From Nocardia abscessus (GTDB taxonomy: Bacteria; Actinomycetota; Actinomycetes; Mycobacteriales; Mycobacteriaceae), in NCBI RefSeq assembly GCF_015477775.1, contig NZ_JADLQO010000013.1, forward strand, positions 186,001 to 250,000: 64,000 bases of DNA. The letters run 5' to 3'. A program made the translations under genes and the position numbers. Every line of letters begins with the position of its first letter. The stretch's first letter is position 1. Below, piece after piece: positions 60,301 through 64,000 of this stretch. Below the pieces are notes generated by a model. It worked only from the letters and a program-made list of their open reading frames with translations, was not told where the DNA came from and ran no database searches.

Positions 60301-62770
60301 ACATCAGCCGATGCTCGTCGTCGTAGGTGTAGCGCATCGTCGCACCGACACCGTTGCGGACCGTGACCAGGTTCCCGGCCTCGTAACCGAACTCCCTCAC
60401 ACGCGTCGCGCCTTCGTCAGCGGTGGTGGATTGGAGCGAGAGCGCGGTGATGCGTCCGGCGTTGGTGTCGATGCTGATCCGGTAGCCGCCGGAATGCGAC
60501 ACGGCGACCGGTTGCGCGTCGGTGTTGTAGTGGAAGCGGATTCGGTTGTGGTGGCGGTCGGTGATCGCGGAGATGGCGTAATTGCCCAGCCGGGACTCCA
60601 ACCCGGCCAGCGTGGGTTCGGGGGCGAAGTGCCAGATGAGTTCCCGCTGCTGATCGTGGACGCGGTACCCGCCGGTGTCGGTGCGGGTCAGCGTCCAGCG
60701 TTGTCCACCGGTGACCGGCTCGGCGGCGACGCCGGGTTCGGTGTGCGGGTAGGCGAGCATGATCCCGTCCTCACCGAGGAAGGTGACACCCTGATGTTCC
60801 ACCACGACCCGCATGTCCAGCGTCGAGGACCACGAAGGCCCGAACCAGCGACCGAATCGGTAGTTGGAGCGATGCGTGCGCCGCAGCACCATCGGCAAGA
60901 CACCCGGTAGATCGAGGTCGGTTTCCGGGAGAAGGAATTCGCCGGTCGAGATGTCGACCGGGTCGTCGGTGCAGGTCTTCTGTTCCTGTGTCCGATCGGA
61001 TTCGTGGCTGGAGTCCTGCGCACGGTCGTAGGCGTTGTGGTCGGCCTCGGCGCGCTGTTGCGGGGTCGGATCGGTGGGCGGGCTGTCGTGGGGTTCGTGG
61101 TGCGGGGCCGGTTGGTCGTGGCCGCCGGGATGGGTGTCGGTGTCGCTGGCACGATCGGCAGCGCCCGGGGAGTCGTGATGCGCCGCTGGTGGGTTGGTGT
61201 CGGTATCGGCGTGGTGACCGGGTTCGGAGCCGGGGTGCGCTGGGGCTGGTGGGCGGTCCGCGTCGGGGTGTGCCGGAGTGTCGGTGTCGGCATGCCGAGG
61301 CGAGGGGTCCGGGTGTGTCGGGGCTGCGGAATCCTCGGATCGGTGTGGTGGGGTTTCGGGTGTGTCGGGGTGCGGGGCGGGTGTGGTGTCCTGATCGGCG
61401 TGAGGCGATGTGGTGTCGGTATCCGGTGTGTGTGCTGTGCCCGGATGTGCTTGCTGCGGTGGTGATTCCGGGTGCCCGGGTTCGGTGGGGTGGTCACCGG
61501 TGGTGTTGGTTGTGGAGGTGTGGGAGGGCGGTTCGGGGCTGGTGTGGAGGGCCGGTTGCGTGGTGGGCGCCGGTGTGTCATGGCCGGGTGTCGGAATGTC
61601 GCGGGCAGCCGGTGTGGGCGTGCGGGTGCCGAGTTCGGTGGCGCGGTCGGTGAGGCGCACAGCGTCGTCGATCTTGTTGACCGCGGTGGCGGCTGTCTTC
61701 GCGCTACCCGCGCCGCCGGTCGCCGCAGTCAACAGGGCGTCACCGGTGATGCTGCCGGCGAACTCGAACGGGTTGCGGCGTGCGTCCGACACCACCGACG
61801 ACACCACCGCACCCGGATCGGCTGCAGCCACCACGAGACCGGTGCCCAGACTCGACATGCTCGACAGGTACTCGGCCGGATGCGTGAGGTTGTAGGTGTC
61901 GGAGGGATTGACCGCGCGCACGAACTGCACCATGGAAGTGAGGCTGGTCAGCACGCCGGAATCGAAGCTCTGCTTGCCGTGCTGGTAGATGCCGGTCAGG
62001 TCGCTGAGATTGTTCGACCAACGTTCGGTGAACGGCGGCTCCGTCGGCGCGGTCGACGCCGCATCGAGCAGCTTGCTCGCTGCCGTGGCGGCAGCGTCGT
62101 CACGTTGGGCGCGTGCGCCGTTGAGGATGTCGCGGGCAGCGTTGCGGATCGGTGTCCAGGTGTCGGTCAGTGTGCGACGGGATTTCTGGCTGTCCGGCAG
62201 GGCGTTCCACTCGTTCTTCTTGATGCGCTCCTCAGCGTCGGCGTCGTCCCATTTGGCGATCGCATCGGCTGCTTTGGATTGCGCGGCAACGACTTCGCTG
62301 TACCAGCCATCCAACGCTGACGCGGCCTTGGCCATGGCGTCGGCGCCGTCCCACCACAACTTCGGTTGCTTGTCGAAGACCGCGTTGAAAGCATCCGCCG
62401 CCGAACCGGTCCAGTTCGCGGTGTCGATCCTGCGCAGCGCATCACCCGTGGAATCGATGCTGGCGCCCATCGCCCGCAACGCTTCCGCAGCGTCGTGGAT
62501 GGCCGAGGGCTCCCCACGAATCAGCTCCTTCGGATCGCGGGTCTCACCGAGGTCGCGCTCATCGACCCGACCGCCGGTCGCAGACGCGATCCGATCACCG
62601 AGATCATCCAGGGACTCCGCCACGCCATCGGCACCGACCTCGCGGGCACCAGAAGCCAGCGCGTCCAAACCCGCGTCGGCGGCTTGCCCCGCCGCCTCGA
62701 CACCCGCCTCGACGGCGCCCTCTATCGCGTTGCCGACACTGTTGAGGAAGTTGTCGAACCCGATTCCCAC
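57377..62770 (-). CDS. Rhs polymorphic toxin with HYD1-type ADP-ribosyltransferase tip
   Basis: 1797 residues from a GTG. Residues 1-330 contain an ESX/WXG-like segment (RIDTANWTGSAADAFNAVFD) suggesting type VII export. A Pro/His/Thr-rich linker (about 390-590) leads to a DUF6531-like start of the shell (DDPVDISTGEFLLPETDLDL). YD/RHS repeats fill about 750-1600. The RHS core RYPGQIHDPETGLHYNLHRT ends at PLGL (1603-1638), followed by the tip at 1691-1797: LYHYTNQTGHDAILES, NPKDARYGDGQYLTDI and FSHFLEIDVTGL, the HYD1 signature of an ADP-ribosyltransferase. Target unknown. Followed by the immunity candidate and preceded by two small partner genes. Confidence 0.9.
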   Translation of the reverse strand: MGIGFDNFLNSVGNAIEGAVEAGVEAAGQAADAGLDALASGAREVGADGVAESLDDLGDRIASATGGRVDERDLGETRDPKELIRGEPSAIHDAAEALRAMGASIDSTGDALRRIDTANWTGSAADAFNAVFDKQPKLWWDGADAMAKAASALDGWYSEVVAAQSKAADAIAKWDDADAEERIKKNEWNALPDSQKSRRTLTDTWTPIRNAARDILNGARAQRDDAAATAASKLLDAASTAPTEPPFTERWSNNLSDLTGIYQHGKQSFDSGVLTSLTSMVQFVRAVNPSDTYNLTHPAEYLSSMSSLGTGLVVAAADPGAVVSSVVSDARRNPFEFAGSITGDALLTAATGGAGSAKTAATAVNKIDDAVRLTDRATELGTRTPTPAARDIPTPGHDTPAPTTQPALHTSPEPPSHTSTTNTTGDHPTEPGHPESPPQQAHPGTAHTPDTDTTSPHADQDTTPAPHPDTPETPPHRSEDSAAPTHPDPSPRHADTDTPAHPDADRPPAPAHPGSEPGHHADTDTNPPAAHHDSPGAADRASDTDTHPGGHDQPAPHHEPHDSPPTDPTPQQRAEADHNAYDRAQDSSHESDRTQEQKTCTDDPVDISTGEFLLPETDLDLPGVLPMVLRRTHRSNYRFGRWFGPSWSSTLDMRVVVEHQGVTFLGEDGIMLAYPHTEPGVAAEPVTGGQRWTLTRTDTGGYRVHDQQRELIWHFAPEPTLAGLESRLGNYAISAITDRHHNRIRFHYNTDAQPVAVSHSGGYRISIDTNAGRITALSLQSTTADEGATRVREFGYEAGNLVTVRNGVGATMRYTYDDEHRLMSWTDSNGNQMVNTYDEAGRVVFQRGTGGVLNTDFAYLDFADATGRLTTVTNSLGAVTSHGFDRDLQLRDLIDPLGGRTRIAYNADRKPLHVIAADGTTTSYRYTVDGDIATLTRPDGRSLTVDYLWRNRPSSITRPDATVWRQEWDRHANLVAAVDPAGARTEYTYHPNGALATITHPSGARTLIEVGPAGLPIRVTDPHGAITRIERDAFGRATAVTDPLGATTHYQWSPEGRLLQRIDPDQHTETWTYDGEGNVVTHTNRAGETTRFSYGAFDLLATRTEPDGSTTRYSWDTERRLSTVTNPLGHTWSYTYDPAGRLIAETDYNGATTRYTHDPTGRVTTITAPTGITRHQSHDPLGRLTEIASDTGDWVRYTHDPAGRILTAATGINETLIHTLAFTYTPTGALATQQLDDRPVTRHEYDHLGHRIRRTSPTGATTTWTHDLTGRVRSLTTGHHQLSFSYDPLGRLARWQTGDIAVALDFTAGGRLAHQTVTAHPATSLDLGPATATRPSPRLLRHDEYTYRPDGYLTNHTLHHLGTPPPHHDYHLDALGRVTTITHDHAATEHYTYDPLSNITSSALPETVRPDPAAPGAGSHHRVDPAAGREYRGNLLIHDGRTRYHYDAAGRLIRKTTTRPSRKPDIWHYRYNSFDQLTDVWTPDQQWWHYTYDGIGRRTTKQHLATDGTVLERTDYTWDGTRLIEQTKSDTTTRWEHQPGSHTPITQTTNQTSVDREFYAIITDLVGTPTELIDPTSADPAASATTDLWGRTHWNGHTDTPLRYPGQIHDPETGLHYNLHRTYDPATGRYLTPDPLGLAASPNPSTYPHNPTTWTDPLGLIPNECANTPPSNPHSPAPADPTPGTAAPQSLYHYTNQTGHDAILESQELRPSLRDHNPKDARYGDGQYLTDIEPGTRTPAQLSAAFLRVPWAGQKFSHFLEIDVTGLTVIQGRPGVFVIPNTEPLDLSGRIIRSGRN

Positions 62771-63379
62771 CTACGAGCCTTCCCCTGGTTGCGTGATGGC
62801 CGCGGCCTGTTGCGCGGCACCGGTATTCCACCCGGCCTGCGCGCCGGTGCCGTAGCTGCCCAGATTCGCCAGAGCCTGCGGCCCGACCGCTTGCACCACC
62901 TGAAAATTCGTGCCGATCTTGGTCATCGCCTCATCGAGCGAAGCGGCGCTGTAGTCGGCGTTGCGGATGTGATTGATTCCGTTGTCTGCCAGGGTGTCCT
63001 GCCAGGATCGGGCCTTGATCTCATCACCGGACAGATGTGGGTTGCCGACCAGATGCGTCCACATCTGCTTCATCGTGTCCGACGCCTGCTGGTCCATCAT
63101 GTGATAGCGGCCCGCGGCCAAACCCAAGACTTTGGCGATCTCGTTACCCGCCTGCACCAGATGCCGCACACCCCACGACCAGCGTTCGGCGAACCGTTCC
63201 AGCGCCGCCTGAACGTTCTGCCGACCGGCCTGCATCGGCGACAGCGCCAACAACGAAAAACCACGGCCGCTCGCGCCGGTCTCCTTCACCCCCAGATCCG
63301 ACAGCTCACCGATGATCCCGTTGATCCCCTCAGCCGCTTTCACCAGCACCTGCGGATCAACATCGAGGTTGTCACCCAT
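62771..63379 (-). CDS. WXG100/ESX-like partner protein
   Basis: 202 residues. The N-terminal half has the four-helix pattern of ESX-type proteins with ALERFAERWSWGVRHLVQAG (WxWG turn) near residue 72. Gene order (small partner before a large toxin, stop directly next to the toxin start) matches type VII-exported polymorphic toxins, where this protein would act as a chaperone or co-secreted partner. Confidence 0.75.
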   Translation of the reverse strand: MGDNLDVDPQVLVKAAEGINGIIGELSDLGVKETGASGRGFSLLALSPMQAGRQNVQAALERFAERWSWGVRHLVQAGNEIAKVLGLAAGRYHMMDQQASDTMKQMWTHLVGNPHLSGDEIKARSWQDTLADNGINHIRNADYSAASLDEAMTKIGTNFQVVQAVGPQALANLGSYGTGAQAGWNTGAAQQAAAITQPGEGS

Positions 63380-63801
63380 CAGCCACCTCCTGCGCTAGGC
63401 AGAACTGGTGGGAACGCCATCGGCGCCGCTCCCGCGATATCGACGGCCACGCCCGTCGGCCGCGCACAGCGCACTGTGAACTCCTCCACAATCCGCCTAC
63501 CCGACAGCGTGTGGTACCGGTATTCGCGGTCCTGGGCGACACCGCGCGCGGCCATGTAGCGGGCGAACTCCTCGCCGCTGGTGAACGCGCAGACCCAATC
63601 AACACCACCGAATTCACTGACGATCAACCGGCCATCGTCGCTCACACCCACCACCAAGACCGCGTTCAAGAACGCTGCATGCAACACGTCGGGTTGGCCG
63701 AAACCCGCATAGAACGCGGCGATCTCCGACCGCAACACACCACAACCGTTCCCCGCCTCCTCGATCGACACGAACAAGGGTTCCTCACTCACCGCGCCCA
63801 C
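63379..63801 (-). CDS. Unknown partner protein at the toxin locus
   Basis: 140 residues from GTG 63801 (or GTG 63792). The stop overlaps the next ATG by one base (TGATG). Contains DVLHAAFLNAVLVVGVSDDG, FTSGEEFARYMAARG and RIVEEFTVRCARPTGVAVDI; the pattern weakly recalls SseB-like proteins that accompany ESX genes. The final 199 bases of the window hold no other gene that I can support. Confidence 0.6.
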   Translation of the reverse strand: MGAVSEEPLFVSIEEAGNGCGVLRSEIAAFYAGFGQPDVLHAAFLNAVLVVGVSDDGRLIVSEFGGVDWVCAFTSGEEFARYMAARGVAQDREYRYHTLSGRRIVEEFTVRCARPTGVAVDIAGAAPMAFPPVLPSAGGG

Positions 63802-64000
63802 GGCAATACCATTGCATCAACAAGACTTTCGGACACCCGGCCGCCCCGCCGTGCCCCGAACATGATCTGTGCACACAAGCGTGCTTCGATCGATCCGGAG
63901 CACCGAGGCATACCGCCCTCCTCACCTGAGTGCTCGTAGCGGAGAGTCCGCACCGGCCGGGGTGGGCGCGCTCAGCCGAAGCAGGGGTGCTCATGGTGCA

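Noticed and set aside
1..64000. CRISPR arrays, rRNA or tRNA genes
   Set aside because: No regularly spaced repeat series and no convincing tRNA or rRNA sequence was seen by eye; a tRNA scan would settle this.

Overview
The window is high-GC actinobacterial DNA. Nocardia or a close relative is the best guess, because of a class I lysyl-tRNA synthetase, ESX/WXG-like proteins beside an Rhs toxin, Streptomyces-type XRE regulators and a MobF relaxase with plasmid-type partners. Genus is inference. Most of the window is accessory: a serine recombinase beside a broken carbamoyltransferase, a plasmid-like transfer and replication block, and many decayed genes.

Layout. 1-2.05 kb: C-terminal remnant of a carbamoyltransferase, a HicB-like protein and a serine recombinase, which looks like one end of an integrated element. 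2.4-7.7 kb: TetR and cold-shock genes coupled by a GTGA overlap, a small membrane protein, a nucleoside hydrolase, and a cassette of six unknown genes, five of them joined by 4-base overlaps. 7.9-10.4 kb: a beta-lactamase-fold hydrolase converging on an XRE regulator. 10.8-18.6 kb: class I LysRS, then a probable RiPP locus with a 51-residue precursor, radical SAM enzyme, asparagine-synthase-like ligase and PqqD-like recognition protein, and divergently an HTH-like regulator coupled to a HExxH metallopeptidase. 18.7-25.6 kb: small-molecule modifying enzymes (two GNATs, two APH-type kinases, hydrolase, methyltransferase, NUDIX), several of them decayed.

25.7-48.2 kb is a plasmid or ICE backbone almost entirely on the minus strand: a 2002-residue TraA/MobF relaxase, a probable oriT region, a protein paralogous to the relaxase C-terminal region, SSB, ParB-like, DprA-like and primase-polymerase genes, chains of overlapping unknown genes, and two tandem copies of an amidoligase plus class II glutamine-amidotransferase pair. 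Many of its genes are preceded by a long perfect hairpin. No VirB4/TraG-type ATPase or replication initiator is visible, so if this is a mobile element the rest lies outside the window.

48.3-64 kb: two decayed loci with in-frame TAG codons, a plus-strand trio of unknown genes, a zinc-ribbon membrane protein, an intact DapA-family gene (a broken paralogue is at 24 kb), two P-loop kinases, an endonuclease/exonuclease/phosphatase protein, and a polymorphic toxin locus: an Rhs protein with a HYD1-type ADP-ribosyltransferase tip, a DUF6881-like immunity candidate and two upstream partners.

The best candidates for something undescribed are the RiPP locus (lasso-like leader, but radical SAM enzyme, no recognisable lasso B2 peptidase, and a core that does not fit a lasso ring), the duplicated amidoligase/amidotransferase pairs, and the six-gene unknown cassette.
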